Notes: a model not told the origin generated them from the sequence alone. DNA of 64,000 bases from Rheinheimera mangrovi (GCF_003990335.1 NZ_CP034683.1:3021501-3085500), one strand, 5' to 3'. Shown: positions 41,647 through 51,104, numbered from the stretch's first letter. Program-made: numbers and translations.

Positions 41647-43698
41647 ATGCTTACTGATGCTCTCAAAAACCAAATCCGCGACATTCACCAGCAGCTAAAA
41701 AGCAATCTGACGAATTACCAGCCTCGCCCTGGCCAGAATAAAATGGTGGCCGAAATTGCCAATACTCTGGCAGGTAGCTACCACAGCTATGACAGAACCT
41801 TATTAGTGGAAGCAGGAACAGGCACGGGCAAGTCGCTGGCTTATTTAATGGCGGCAATTCCTTTTGCATTAAAACAAAAAAAAACGCTGGTGATAGCAAC
41901 AGCGACTGTGGCTTTGCAAGAACAGTTGGTGCAAAAAGATTTGCCCTTTTTCCTGAAATACAGCGGTCTGAAATTTGAATTTTGCTTGGTGAAAGGCAGG
42001 CAGCGTTATGCCTGTATAGAAAAAATCCGCCAGCAACTGCAGCAGCCAGATTTATTGCCTTTATTCCAAAGTACAGCGCCTGCTTCTTTGTTACAGCAGT
42101 TACTCAGCAACTGGCAGCAACGGCATTGGCTAGGTGACAGGGACAGCTTAAAAGAGCCGGTAGCTGATGAACACTGGTATGCTATCGCTTCTGATCCTGC
42201 ACATTGCAGCAAAGCCAACCCGGTGCATCATCAATGCCCTTTTCATTTAGCTCGTGCCGAAATAGAAGGCAGCACAGTACTAGTGGTCAATCATGCTTTG
42301 TTACTGGCAGATTTGGATGCTGGCTCGCAAATACTTCCGCCGCCTGCTGATTGTATTTATGTCATAGATGAAGCTCATCACTTACCCGACAGTGGTCGTG
42401 ATTTCTTTTCAGCCCATGCCCCGCTGAGTTTCCCGGCCCAGTATCTGGAAAAACTAAAAAAGACCACTCAGCAGCTCGCCGGTGTATTACCACAGCACGG
42501 CGCTATGACCGAGGTATTAAAACTTGATGAACTGGCAAGCGACTTTTTAAAACAACTCAAACCCGTGCAACATCAAATTGAATTGAATCAGCACCACTGG
42601 TTTGCGAAAGAGCCGCATTACCGTTTTGCAGATGCAGTACTGCCGGAAACCTTTGCTTCTAATGCTAACCGATTAGCCGAGTTAAGTGGTAAAGCCTTAT
42701 CCGCTATAGAGAAGCTGCAGCAGTTTTTATCTGAAGCTGCTACTGAACATAAAGTTGCAACTAAGTTGGTACTGCCACTGCAGTTTGAATTAACCGCGAT
42801 AGAGCATAGATTTGAGCAGCAATCGGAACTGTGGCGACTGTATTCAGTCCCGCAGCAAAAACACGTCAATCAGGCGCGTTGGGTCACACAAGATCAAAAA
42901 GAGCATCAGCAAAGCAGCGCTTATGCTAGCCCCTTGTCGGTGAGTTTTCTGTTAGACGATTTGTTATTCAGTCAGGCTTTTGCAACAGTACTTTGTTCCG
43001 CCACCTTAACGACGCTAAATAGTTTTGACTATATCAAGCAGGAGCTGGGGCTTTCCCTGCACCAAGGTTTGCAAACCCTCAAAGTCGACTCCCCCTTTGA
43101 TTATCAAAACAAAGCCAGTTTGCTGTTGCCCAAAATGCAGACAGACCCCAGCAGTGACGCCTTTACTGATGAATTAATAGCAAAACTGCCACAGTATATG
43201 GATAAAAAAGCCGGTAACCTACTGCTGTTTGCGTCGTATTGGCAGATGCAAAAAGTAGTAGAGGCTCTGAGAGCTAAAGGTTGGTCTTTTTTAGTACAAG
43301 GTGAAGCATCCCGCCAGTCACTGCTGGAACTTCATGCCCTGAAAGTAAAAGCAGGCGAAGGCAGTATTTTATGTGGTACCCAGAGTTTTTCTGAAGGTTT
43401 GGATTTACCGGGCGCCTTGCTGACTAATCTGGTGATCACTAAATTACCTTTTGCTGTACCCTCCTCACCTTTAGAAGAAGCTTTATCTGAAGCTATTACT
43501 AAAAGAGGCGGCAATCCATTTTTGCAAATGACAGTACCAGCCACAGCACGAAAACTGGTGCAGGCCTGTGGTAGACTGCTACGCCAGGAGAAGGATCATG
43601 GCCGTATTGTTATATTAGACAGACGCTTAGTGACCAAAACTTATGGCAAGGCCATGCTCAACGCTTTGCCTCCCTTTTCACAAACTATTGAAGAGTAA
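41647..43698 (+). CDS. dinG: DinG-family ATP-dependent DNA helicase
   Basis: An XPD-like 5'-3' helicase that resolves R-loops and G-quadruplexes in E. coli. The 683-residue protein has Walker A EAGTGTGKSLAY, Walker B YVIDEAHHLPD, motif VI-like VQACGRLLRQEKD, and three Fe-S-site cysteines (KGRQRYAC; HCSKANPVHHQC). The position of the usual second cysteine in that cluster is Pro. The ATG at 41647 has no good ribosome binding site. A LexA-like box overlaps the promoter. The next gene starts 2 bp after the stop. Confidence 0.9.
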   Translation: MLTDALKNQIRDIHQQLKSNLTNYQPRPGQNKMVAEIANTLAGSYHSYDRTLLVEAGTGTGKSLAYLMAAIPFALKQKKTLVIATATVALQEQLVQKDLPFFLKYSGLKFEFCLVKGRQRYACIEKIRQQLQQPDLLPLFQSTAPASLLQQLLSNWQQRHWLGDRDSLKEPVADEHWYAIASDPAHCSKANPVHHQCPFHLARAEIEGSTVLVVNHALLLADLDAGSQILPPPADCIYVIDEAHHLPDSGRDFFSAHAPLSFPAQYLEKLKKTTQQLAGVLPQHGAMTEVLKLDELASDFLKQLKPVQHQIELNQHHWFAKEPHYRFADAVLPETFASNANRLAELSGKALSAIEKLQQFLSEAATEHKVATKLVLPLQFELTAIEHRFEQQSELWRLYSVPQQKHVNQARWVTQDQKEHQQSSAYASPLSVSFLLDDLLFSQAFATVLCSATLTTLNSFDYIKQELGLSLHQGLQTLKVDSPFDYQNKASLLLPKMQTDPSSDAFTDELIAKLPQYMDKKAGNLLLFASYWQMQKVVEALRAKGWSFLVQGEASRQSLLELHALKVKAGEGSILCGTQSFSEGLDLPGALLTNLVITKLPFAVPSSPLEEALSEAITKRGGNPFLQMTVPATARKLVQACGRLLRQEKDHGRIVILDRRLVTKTYGKAMLNALPPFSQTIEE

Positions 43699-43700
43699 AG

Positions 43701-44480
43701 ATGGAATTAGGTTTAGACCTCTGGGTAGTCGCCGCTTTATGCGCAGTCGCTTTAGTCGCAGGTTTTATTGACGCTGTAGCCGGAGGCGGTGGCTTACTGA
43801 CTGTCCCTGCACTACTGACCGCAGGTTTACCGCCTCATCTGGTGTTAGGCACCAATAAACTGGCTGCGACTTTTGGTTCCATTACAGCCTCAATCACTTA
43901 TTACAGACGCAAACTTTTTGATCCTGCGTTTTGGCGCACGGCGCTGATATTCACTGCTATTGGTGCCATTTGTGGCACTTTAGTGGTGGATTTAATTAGC
44001 AAAGAATGGCTGGAACGTATCATTCCGTTTTTTATCGTCATCGCAGCTTTATACAGTTTAGTGGTAAAAATGCAGCCAGACGACCAATTGACCCTGCCGG
44101 AACAAACCCCTAAACACTTCTGGCAGCAAAGAGCCCAGGGCTTTACCTTGGGGTTTTATGATGGTCTGGCGGGCCCTGGCACAGGTTCGTTTTGGATGGT
44201 GTCGACCATGGCCTTGTATAAAATCAATTTGCTTTTGACCAGCGGCGTGGCGCGTTCGATGAATTGTGTCAGTAATGTTTTTGCGTTAGTGACATTTGCC
44301 TGGTTGGGTCATATTTATTGGGCTTTGGGTTTAGCCATGGGTGCTTGTTTAATGCTCGGATCCTATTTTGGTGCCCGTTCAGCGATACGTTTTGGCAGTA
44401 AGTTTATCCGGCCGATTTTTTTAACTATGGTTTTAGCTATTACCGCCCGCTTGTTATGGCAAGCCTGGAGCAATGGATGA
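43701..44480 (+). CDS. yfcA: TauE/SafE (TSUP) family transporter
   Basis: A 259-residue inner-membrane protein with about eight helices and TSUP repeats (GFIDAVAGGGGLLTVPALL; LGFYDGLAGPGTGSFW). It resembles E. coli YfcA; family members move sulfite, sulfonates or related anions, but the substrate here is unknown. It follows dinG by 2 bp and its stop overlaps the priC start (ATGA). Confidence 0.88.
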   Translation: MELGLDLWVVAALCAVALVAGFIDAVAGGGGLLTVPALLTAGLPPHLVLGTNKLAATFGSITASITYYRRKLFDPAFWRTALIFTAIGAICGTLVVDLISKEWLERIIPFFIVIAALYSLVVKMQPDDQLTLPEQTPKHFWQQRAQGFTLGFYDGLAGPGTGSFWMVSTMALYKINLLLTSGVARSMNCVSNVFALVTFAWLGHIYWALGLAMGACLMLGSYFGARSAIRFGSKFIRPIFLTMVLAITARLLWQAWSNG

Positions 44481-45067
44481 AAGACTTATTGGCTGCATTG
44501 GAGCTACAACTGAAGCAACTAACGCAGCAAGCTAAAACCATAGATGGCAAACAAAGTAGCTGGCAACAAAAAGCTTGGTTTGATAGCGACTTATTTCAAT
44601 CCCACTCGCCTTTTTTAACCGACTATGTGTTAGAAGCCGAAGCCATGCTCAAACGCCTGAAGGCAAGCACAGAGCAGCGCACCAGCTCAGCCCAAGCCTT
44701 GGCCGCTAAACTTAGCGCCCAAATTCAGGCATTAAGCCGGGCATTTCAAACCAAAGACTTACGTTATTTGCCTGGTAAAGTCAAAAAGCACGCCGTTTCC
44801 CCAAATGCTTCAGAACAAGCTCAGGCTATGGTTGGACAATTACGTCGCTCCACTCAGGAGTTGTATCAACAGCTCTCTGAATATCAGGGTTTTGAAAGGC
44901 GTTTGCTGGATATGCTGGAACTGGAACAACGCCAGTTGTCCGGAGGTTCAGCGGATACCAGCGCCGACAGAGTACTGGCCATACATGCCCGTTTAGGTCG
45001 TTGCCGCAAAGCCTTAAGCGAATTAGAGGTAGAAATTCAGTGGTCAGAACAAAACCGCCGGGGCTGA
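44477..45067 (+). CDS. priC: Primosomal replication protein PriC
   Basis: PriC restarts stalled forks by loading DnaB through SSB-coated DNA. The 196-residue protein is all-helical, with SPFLTDYVLEAEAMLKRL, LDMLELEQRQL and the C-terminal HARLGRCRKALSELEVEI, which fits PriC. I start at ATG 44477, overlapping the transporter stop by four bases, with GGAG six bases upstream. Weakly conserved family, so the call is moderately sure. Confidence 0.75.
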   Translation: MKDLLAALELQLKQLTQQAKTIDGKQSSWQQKAWFDSDLFQSHSPFLTDYVLEAEAMLKRLKASTEQRTSSAQALAAKLSAQIQALSRAFQTKDLRYLPGKVKKHAVSPNASEQAQAMVGQLRRSTQELYQQLSEYQGFERRLLDMLELEQRQLSGGSADTSADRVLAIHARLGRCRKALSELEVEIQWSEQNRRG

Positions 45068-45999
45068 TCTATCACCCGATTTACAGTCAGCTCGAACTGC
45101 CCTTTAAACACCGCTATCCGATAGGTAAATATCAGGCTTTGTATCAAGCCTTGCTCGAGCTGGGTGTGCTGGCCGAGCAGTTCACGTCATCTCAAGTTGC
45201 CAGCGTTGAACAGTTATTATCAGTACATCAGGCTTTTTATGCAGAACAGCTAATCTCCGGTCAGTTGGATACTAAGGCGATGCGTCGTATAGGTTTTCCC
45301 TGGTCGGAACAATTGGTAACCCGCTCTTTAACTTCGGTTGGTGGCACAGTGCAAACGGTTCAGCTTGCACTACAGCAAGGTTTAGCTTTGCATTTAAGTG
45401 GCGGTTATCACCATGCTTTTGCTGGTGAAGGCAGTGGCTTTTGCTTATTTAATGATTTAGCAGTGGCAGCACGTTACGCCTTAACTCAAGGCGTGGATAA
45501 AGTGCTGATTTTTGATTGTGATGTGCATCAGGGCGATGGCACTGCCGCCATTTTTTCTGATGAGCCAGCTATCATTACCGCCTCTTTGCATGGCGAAAAG
45601 AATTTTCCATCCCGCAAACAGCAATCCAGCTGGGATTTAGGTTTGCCCACGGCCTGTGCCGACGACGAATACCTGGCAGCAGTAAAACAAAGTCTGGATT
45701 ATTTGTTACGAATCTATCAGCCGGATTTAGTGATTTATGATGCGGGCATTGACATTCATCAGCAGGACGATTTAGGGCTTTTACATATCAGCACAGCAGG
45801 AGTGGCCAAGCGCGATTGGTATGTATTGAACGAATGTCACAAGCGCGGTATTCCGGTTGCTGCCGTGATAGGGGGTGGTTATCAGCGAGATCTTGAGGCT
45901 TTAACTCAAATTCACCTGCAACTGTTTTATGCAGCCTTTCAACTCAGCGGACTGCCATTACCTGATACAAACCATTGGTTTCATGCCCTTCGAACCTGA
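45040..45999 (+). CDS. Histone-deacetylase-like (AcuC/acetylpolyamine-type) hydrolase
   Basis: A 319-residue zinc amidohydrolase of the HDAC superfamily. Catalytic His pair in LSGGYHHAFAG, zinc-binding DCDVHQGDGTA and YDAGIDIHQQDDLG, and the GGGY loop (IGGGYQRD). The substrate might be an acetylated amine or protein. Start at GTG 45040, with GAGG ten bases upstream, inside the priC 3' end (28-base overlap). A TTG at 45001 would give a longer frame without support. Confidence 0.88.
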   Translation: MVRTKPPGLIYHPIYSQLELPFKHRYPIGKYQALYQALLELGVLAEQFTSSQVASVEQLLSVHQAFYAEQLISGQLDTKAMRRIGFPWSEQLVTRSLTSVGGTVQTVQLALQQGLALHLSGGYHHAFAGEGSGFCLFNDLAVAARYALTQGVDKVLIFDCDVHQGDGTAAIFSDEPAIITASLHGEKNFPSRKQQSSWDLGLPTACADDEYLAAVKQSLDYLLRIYQPDLVIYDAGIDIHQQDDLGLLHISTAGVAKRDWYVLNECHKRGIPVAAVIGGGYQRDLEALTQIHLQLFYAAFQLSGLPLPDTNHWFHALRT

Positions 46000-46006
46000 A
46001 TTGAAA

Positions 46007-46100
46007 GACGGGCGGGTTGTAGGGACCGCGGCTTGTCCCGGCCCATCAACGGGCCCCGCGGTATCCATAGACGGGCGAGGATAAACCTCGCCCCTACAAC
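46007..46100. repeat. GC-rich palindromic intergenic element
   Basis: A 9-bp inverted repeat (GTTGTAGGG at 46016-46024, CCCTACAAC at 46092-46100) encloses nested hairpins, including GGCCC/GGGCC, paired CCGCGG blocks and GGCGAGG-TTTAT-CCTCGCC. It fills the whole spacer between the deacetylase gene and kynA. GC content is clearly above its surroundings. It looks like a REP/MITE-type element. Confidence 0.7.
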
Positions 46101-47204
46101 TCAAATCTGCTGTGCGCCTGAGAAATAAAACCCCAGCTGTTTACGCACAGCCAAAGGCAGTTCAGGTAAATCCGATTTTGGCAGTAAGAAAGTAGCCATA
46201 TGGAATAAATCGGTAAAAATGCGGTTTTTCTCCGTGGTGCGTTTTAAATAATCATGGCCCGAAGAACCGCCGGTACCAATTTTAGTTCCCAGCATACGCT
46301 GTACCATCATGGCGTGTTTGTAGCGCCATATCGTCATATTTTCGTCTATTTCTGTCAGGCAGGTTAGCACCTGAAACGGCAGGTTAAACACAGGTTCTTC
46401 CTGATACAGGGTAATAAACAAAGCGGCCAACATAGCGCGCTGGCTTAAGCGGAAGCTCCCCTGTTGTTGTAGTTCAGCGTATTTGTCTTTATCCAGCAAA
46501 GCCGCAAACTTAGCTCTGGTATTGATGATTTCTTTCAGCTGCATTTCACGTTCATGTTCAGCAATCTGTTCAATAGACAGCACAGTGCTTTCATCTTCGT
46601 TCAGCATTTTTTCTGTTGCGCTTTGGTACATCTGCCAGAAGCTGAAGTCGCCGAACTGTAAAAATGGCATACGTTCCAGCCACTTTTCGACTTGTTCAAA
46701 TAAGCTCGGTTGAGTTTCCAAACCTTCTAAAAACAGCCGGTCTTTTTCATTTAAGCGACTGTAAAAGGAGTTTTTATCAAAGTCGATGCGGTATTCACTT
46801 TTTAAACCCAGACCAATTTCCAGCATCTTAAATTGCACACTCTGAAAACCAGAAGCTGGCACTAAGTAGTCGCGGAAGGACATAAAGTCCTGAGGTGTCA
46901 TGGTTTCCATTACACCAATTTGCTGGTTCATTAACTGTTGAATGGTAATGACCCGCTTCAGCTTATGCACCACTCCTGTTAACTGCTGATCTTTGACTTC
47001 ATCACCAGCAAAAACCGCCAAGACGGCTTTTAGTTCATGTAGTACTTGCTTAAACCATAATTCGTAGACCTGATGCACCACGATAAACAAGGTTTCATCA
47101 TGGGCTTCATTGGCATACTTTGCGCTTTCAGGGGCCTGGGCTGTTAAAATTTTGTCCAGTTGCAGGTAGTCACCGTAGTAACAAGGGGTTGTATTCTTTT
47201 GCAT
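46101..47204 (-). CDS. kynA: Tryptophan 2,3-dioxygenase
   Basis: A heme enzyme opening the indole ring of L-tryptophan to N-formylkynurenine, first step of the kynurenine pathway. The 367-residue protein has CYYGDYLQLDKIL, the substrate-site HDETLFIVVHQVYELWFKQ, QSVQFKMLEIGLG, the heme-ligand region TIWRYKHAMMVQRMLG and TGGSSGHDYLK. The usual length of bacterial enzymes is about 280, but the longer form (about 370) occurs in gammaproteobacteria. No other kynurenine genes are visible. Confidence 0.96.
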   Translation of the reverse strand: MQKNTTPCYYGDYLQLDKILTAQAPESAKYANEAHDETLFIVVHQVYELWFKQVLHELKAVLAVFAGDEVKDQQLTGVVHKLKRVITIQQLMNQQIGVMETMTPQDFMSFRDYLVPASGFQSVQFKMLEIGLGLKSEYRIDFDKNSFYSRLNEKDRLFLEGLETQPSLFEQVEKWLERMPFLQFGDFSFWQMYQSATEKMLNEDESTVLSIEQIAEHEREMQLKEIINTRAKFAALLDKDKYAELQQQGSFRLSQRAMLAALFITLYQEEPVFNLPFQVLTCLTEIDENMTIWRYKHAMMVQRMLGTKIGTGGSSGHDYLKRTTEKNRIFTDLFHMATFLLPKSDLPELPLAVRKQLGFYFSGAQQI

Positions 47205-47370
47205 TTTTTTAATCTTAGGCCATGGCCTGTTATTTTGACCGCGCTATTCTATCAGCACGACCAGAAGTTAACATCTGCTGGTAGCGTTTTATAACCGAAC
47301 TGATTATGCTTAGGCTCAGTTAAGTAGTCAGCGGCAGGGGCACAAAGCTCAGGCACACAAGGAGTAACAG

Positions 47371-47640
47371 ATGAAGTTAGATGACGATATCCATAACTAT
47401 TACGAAAAACTTCTGTTGGACCATTTAGTTGAGCTACGTCTGGATGATGAGTACGACACCGAATATCTGGCCGATTTATGCTGCATAGTGCTGAATCAGT
47501 TACCGCCTAAGTACATTCGTTATGAAGTGGATATGGCGTTTTACCTGCCTCAGACCGAACGTTTTGAAATGGTGATGAAAGTGCGCGAAGCTGTTGCCAA
47601 AGCCAAAGGCTTCTTAGACACCCAACGTGACAAAAAATAA
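47371..47640 (+). CDS. ComFB-family protein
   Basis: An 89-residue protein like the late-competence protein ComFB, which in some bacteria binds cyclic-di-nucleotides. It contains HNYYEKLLLDHLVE and DLCCIVLNQLPPKYIRYEVDMAFYL. The ATG has AAGGAGTAAC just upstream. It overlaps the following YbaM-like gene by 14 bases. The function here is not known. Confidence 0.8.
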   Translation: MKLDDDIHNYYEKLLLDHLVELRLDDEYDTEYLADLCCIVLNQLPPKYIRYEVDMAFYLPQTERFEMVMKVREAVAKAKGFLDTQRDKK

Positions 47641-47806
47641 GACTCCGGCTTTATCTGATGCGCCCCTTGAGGTGCAACTTGCAGTGGAACTGATCCTGTT
47701 GCTTGAGCAACAGGATTTGCCAACAGAAATAGTGCTGGCTGCTCTGACCATAGTACAACGCGATTTCCAGAAAAAACTGGCAAAACCTGTTAAACAAGCT
47801 GATTAA
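47627..47806 (+). CDS. YbaM-like small protein (DUF2496)
   Basis: A 59-residue frame beginning at GTG 47627 inside the comFB end. The core QLAVELILLLEQQDLPTEIV then LAALTIVQRDFQKKL aligns well with E. coli YbaM ([20 protein letters not shown]...ALDIVKRDYEKKL), a 53-residue protein of unknown function. The ribosome binding site is poor, so coupling to comFB translation is likely. Confidence 0.78.
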   Translation: MTKNKTPALSDAPLEVQLAVELILLLEQQDLPTEIVLAALTIVQRDFQKKLAKPVKQAD

Positions 47807-47829
47807 TTTCTTATTTATCCTGAGGCTGT

Positions 47830-48735
47830 ATGCTGACCCATTCCATTACCTTGTATCTGGCCACAGTATTGATTTGGGGCTCGACCTTTTTTGCTATTAA
47901 ATTTCAACTCGGTGATGTGCCTGAAATGTGGTCTATTGCCTATCGTTTTGGTTTAGCAGCTTTGTTGCTCTGGTTCTGGTGTCTGTGGCGTAAGCTGCCA
48001 CTGAAATTTAATCGCCACCAGCATGGTTGGATGGCACTGCAAGGCTTGTTTTTATTTTGTTTAAACTACCTGCTGATTTATCTGGCCACCTCTGATTTAA
48101 CCAGCGGTCTGATCGCAGTGGTGTTTTCCAGCATAGTGCTGATGAATATACTCAACGGTGCCTTGTTTTTTGGTCGTCCGATTGAAGTTAAAACACTGCT
48201 GGGAGCTTTGTTAGGTATCTTCGGTATAGCCTTTGTATTCTGGCCGGAACTGGCAGGATTGGAGAGCAACGGCTCGGCTTTTTGGGGTTTAGTACTGAGT
48301 ATTGCCGGTACTTATATCGCCTCACTTGGCAATATGCTCTCATCAAAAAATCAACAGCAGCAATTGCCTGTGGTGCAAAGTAATGTGTTTGGTATGACCT
48401 ACGGTGCGATTATGATGGCCATACTGGCCTTAGTTCAGGGCATCATGCCGGTTTTTGATAGCAGTCTTAGTTTTAACTTGTCTTTGTTGTACTTGTCATT
48501 ATTCGGCTCAGTGCTGGCCTTTGGTGCTTACCTGACGCTGGTGGGTCGTATTGGTCCAGCCAAAGCGGCTTACACCATGGTGTTATTCCCTATTGTCGCT
48601 TTGGGCATATCCACCCTGTTTGAGAATTACCACTGGAGCTGGTCTGCCCTGATTGGTGTTTGTATTGTTGCGTTGGGAAATTTAATTATCTTGTTGCCTG
48701 GCGCGCAACTAAAACGCCTTGCCAGGCTTTCATAA
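47830..48735 (+). CDS. EamA/DMT-superfamily transporter
   Basis: A 301-residue inner-membrane protein with ten predicted helices arranged as two EamA repeats (TVLIWGSTFFAIKFQLG at the N-terminus; FGAYLTLVGRIGPAKAAYTMVLFPIVAL in the second). These often export metabolites or amino acids; the substrate cannot be predicted. Confidence 0.9.
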   Translation: MLTHSITLYLATVLIWGSTFFAIKFQLGDVPEMWSIAYRFGLAALLLWFWCLWRKLPLKFNRHQHGWMALQGLFLFCLNYLLIYLATSDLTSGLIAVVFSSIVLMNILNGALFFGRPIEVKTLLGALLGIFGIAFVFWPELAGLESNGSAFWGLVLSIAGTYIASLGNMLSSKNQQQQLPVVQSNVFGMTYGAIMMAILALVQGIMPVFDSSLSFNLSLLYLSLFGSVLAFGAYLTLVGRIGPAKAAYTMVLFPIVALGISTLFENYHWSWSALIGVCIVALGNLIILLPGAQLKRLARLS

Positions 48736-48817
48736 GCTGTCACCACTCTTCGTGTTGCTAGAGTTATTAAATCTGACTATACCTAAAGCAGTGTTTCTTT
48801 ATCAGAGAACGCAAAGC

Positions 48818-49603
48818 ATGCGATGGATAGTCAGCCTTTTGCTCTTCTGTATAAGTTTTGAGCTTCAAAGCCAAAATTTACGGATCATCACTGTAGTCGA
48901 GCCGCCAGCCAGTTATCTGGATAGCCATGGTCAACTGACAGGTTTTTCGGTCGAAGTGGTGCAGGCAATTCAGCGCAACCTGGACGACAAAACTGTGATT
49001 GAAGTATTGCCTGAAGCCCGCGCTATTCATATTGCCCGCACTGAACCTAACGTACTGCTATTCAGCTTTTCCAGAACACCCAAACGAGAAGATGAGTTTT
49101 ATTGGGTTGGGCAGTTAAGTGTTAAAGCCTGGTCTGTTTATGCTTTAAGTTCTAATCCTGTACAAATTCAATCACTGGAAGAGTTACGTAAAGTGAAAGC
49201 CATTGGTGTTGTTCGCGGTGATATAAGGGAAGAATGGTTGACTGAGCAAGGCTTTAGAAATCTACACCCATCGGTTAATCACCAGCAGAATATGCACAGG
49301 TTACGCTCTGGCCGGTTAGATTTAGTAGCTTACGAAAGTCAGGGTATTCAGCATTTGTTATTAGAAGAAGGGCTCGATCCGCAGGATATCAAACCCGTCT
49401 ATCAGCTAAAACGCTCCGATGTTTATTTGCTAATGTCAAAAAAAGGCACTGATATAACTTTGCTGGAACGCTGGCGTCATGCAGCGAACAAGCTAAAAGC
49501 CAGCGGCGAACAGCAATTTATCGCCGAGAAATGGCAGATGATACTGCGGCACTACCATGGCGTTGAAACTCAAACACTAAATGGCGTTATGGTTTTTCCA
49601 TAA
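48818..49603 (+). CDS. Periplasmic solute-binding-like protein (SBP family 3)
   Basis: A 261-residue protein with a signal peptide (RWIVSLLLFCISFELQSQ) followed by a type-3 extracytoplasmic binding fold (RIITVVEPPASYLDSHGQLTGFSVEVVQAIQ; AIGVVRGDIREEWL; SGRLDLVAYE). No ABC transporter lies nearby, so it may serve a sensor. I start at ATG 48818 because it gives the signal peptide. The second such protein in the window is at 56494. Confidence 0.82.
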   Translation: MRWIVSLLLFCISFELQSQNLRIITVVEPPASYLDSHGQLTGFSVEVVQAIQRNLDDKTVIEVLPEARAIHIARTEPNVLLFSFSRTPKREDEFYWVGQLSVKAWSVYALSSNPVQIQSLEELRKVKAIGVVRGDIREEWLTEQGFRNLHPSVNHQQNMHRLRSGRLDLVAYESQGIQHLLLEEGLDPQDIKPVYQLKRSDVYLLMSKKGTDITLLERWRHAANKLKASGEQQFIAEKWQMILRHYHGVETQTLNGVMVFP

Positions 49604-49781
49604 GATACCAGATAGCAGCGATATACAAGCTTTAGCCAGCAGAGCTTTAGTATCAACAAAGCTTGGAGCCGTTGAATAAACTTAAATATTGATCCCGCTC
49701 AATTTTTATAAAACAGGCGCTGGTTATTGGCAAAACTTTATGGCAGTCTGGCTCGATATTTCCGTCAGGATCTTTGCTGCA

Positions 49782-51062
49782 ATGTTAAGCACATCAGATT
49801 TAGTCTCTCGTATTCAAAAACTTATGTCATCTAATTCATTGGAGGAAGCTCGCCCTCTTTGTGAGAACCTTCTCAGACAGGAACCCAATGATATTTATGC
49901 ATTAACTACATTAATCCAAATCGACTTGACTCAGAACAACTACAATCAGGTTATTTTTTATTGTGAAAAACTACTGGCCATTCAACCTGCTAACCTACAG
50001 TTACATCAAGTCTTGGCCCGCAGTCTGGAGCAGTTATCAAGTTCAGACCCTTCAGGCTCGTCTTTAGCCACAGTGCTGGAAAAACTGCCTGGGGCCTATT
50101 CCAGTCGTTTGTTGTATGGCAGAGCATTGGAATTACAGGGAGATATGTTTGGCGCTGGCCGTCAATACCTGAAGGCAGTTAAAACAGCTCAGGCTAAAGG
50201 ATTCTGGTTAAATGAGGCATCCACAGCACCCTGGTGCCGCCAGTATGTCGCGTATGCTCTTGGCTTTATCAATAAATACAAAGTAAACCTGGGTTACCAG
50301 TGGCTTGAGCCTTTATGGCAAAGATTCGGCAAAACCGAGATGGAGCGGGTCACTAAAGCTATACAAATGTACACTGGCGAGCGGCCCTTAGTGCTGGCTG
50401 ATCCAAGACAACAACCCAACTATTTGTATGTACCAGATTTACCTCTGACTCCTGTTTTTGACCGTAATGTTCTATCTTTTGCTGAGCAATACGAAAGTGC
50501 GACCACCAGTATTCAAGCTGAACTGAAACAACTGCAAGAGCAATCGAAGGATTTCAAACCCTTTCAGGAAGGCGAAGAAGGAAAATCATTGACCGCAGGA
50601 GGGGCATGGGATGCCTACTTCTTCTACCGTCACGGCAAGACCTACACTGAGCATTTAGCACAATGCCCTGCTACTGCTCAGGCCCTGAGCCAACTTCCCT
50701 TAGTTCATATCAGGGAACATGCACCTGAAGTCTGTTTTTCTATCATGCAACCACATACTCATATACTGCCGCACAGAGGGGCAACAAACAGCAGAGCCGT
50801 ATTGCATCTGGGTCTGGATATCCCGGATCATTGCAGACTTAATTTACCCGGTATTGCTGAATTGAGTTGGCAGGAAGGCAAAATATTTGCGTTTGACGAC
50901 ACCTATCTGCATGAAGCCTGGAACAAAAGTGACAACACCAGAGCCGTCATACTGGCAGATATCTGGAATCCTTATCTGCGCGAAGAAGAGCAAATAGCTC
51001 TCACCGAATTGATAGAACAGATTGGTTTGCTCAATCAGCAAACCAAAGCTGTGCTTTCTTAG
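49782..51062 (+). CDS. TPR protein with aspartyl/asparaginyl beta-hydroxylase domain
   Basis: About 426 residues: N-terminal TPR helices (SRIQKLMSSNSLEEARPLCENLL, NNYNQVIFYCEKLLAIQPAN) and a C-terminal AspH-type 2OG-Fe(II) domain with PHTHILPHRGATNSRAVLHLGL and FDDTYLHEAWNKSDNTRAVI, holding the two iron-binding His residues and a 2OG-binding Arg. The start is uncertain: ATG 49782 has AGGA about ten bases upstream, while the frame is open to 49689. Possible role in hydroxylating a protein or lipid. Confidence 0.8.
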   Translation: MLSTSDLVSRIQKLMSSNSLEEARPLCENLLRQEPNDIYALTTLIQIDLTQNNYNQVIFYCEKLLAIQPANLQLHQVLARSLEQLSSSDPSGSSLATVLEKLPGAYSSRLLYGRALELQGDMFGAGRQYLKAVKTAQAKGFWLNEASTAPWCRQYVAYALGFINKYKVNLGYQWLEPLWQRFGKTEMERVTKAIQMYTGERPLVLADPRQQPNYLYVPDLPLTPVFDRNVLSFAEQYESATTSIQAELKQLQEQSKDFKPFQEGEEGKSLTAGGAWDAYFFYRHGKTYTEHLAQCPATAQALSQLPLVHIREHAPEVCFSIMQPHTHILPHRGATNSRAVLHLGLDIPDHCRLNLPGIAELSWQEGKIFAFDDTYLHEAWNKSDNTRAVILADIWNPYLREEEQIALTELIEQIGLLNQQTKAVLS

Positions 51063-51072
51063 TCTAGCTGGC

Positions 51073-51096
51073 GCAGTTGGGATTTCTCGCAACTGC
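51073..51096. terminator. Hairpin between converging genes
   Basis: GCAGTTG and CAACTGC flank a 10-base loop between the AspH-like gene and the DUF1993 gene. No T-tract, so possibly only a weak terminator. Confidence 0.4.
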
Positions 51097-51104
51097 AAAC
51101 AGCG

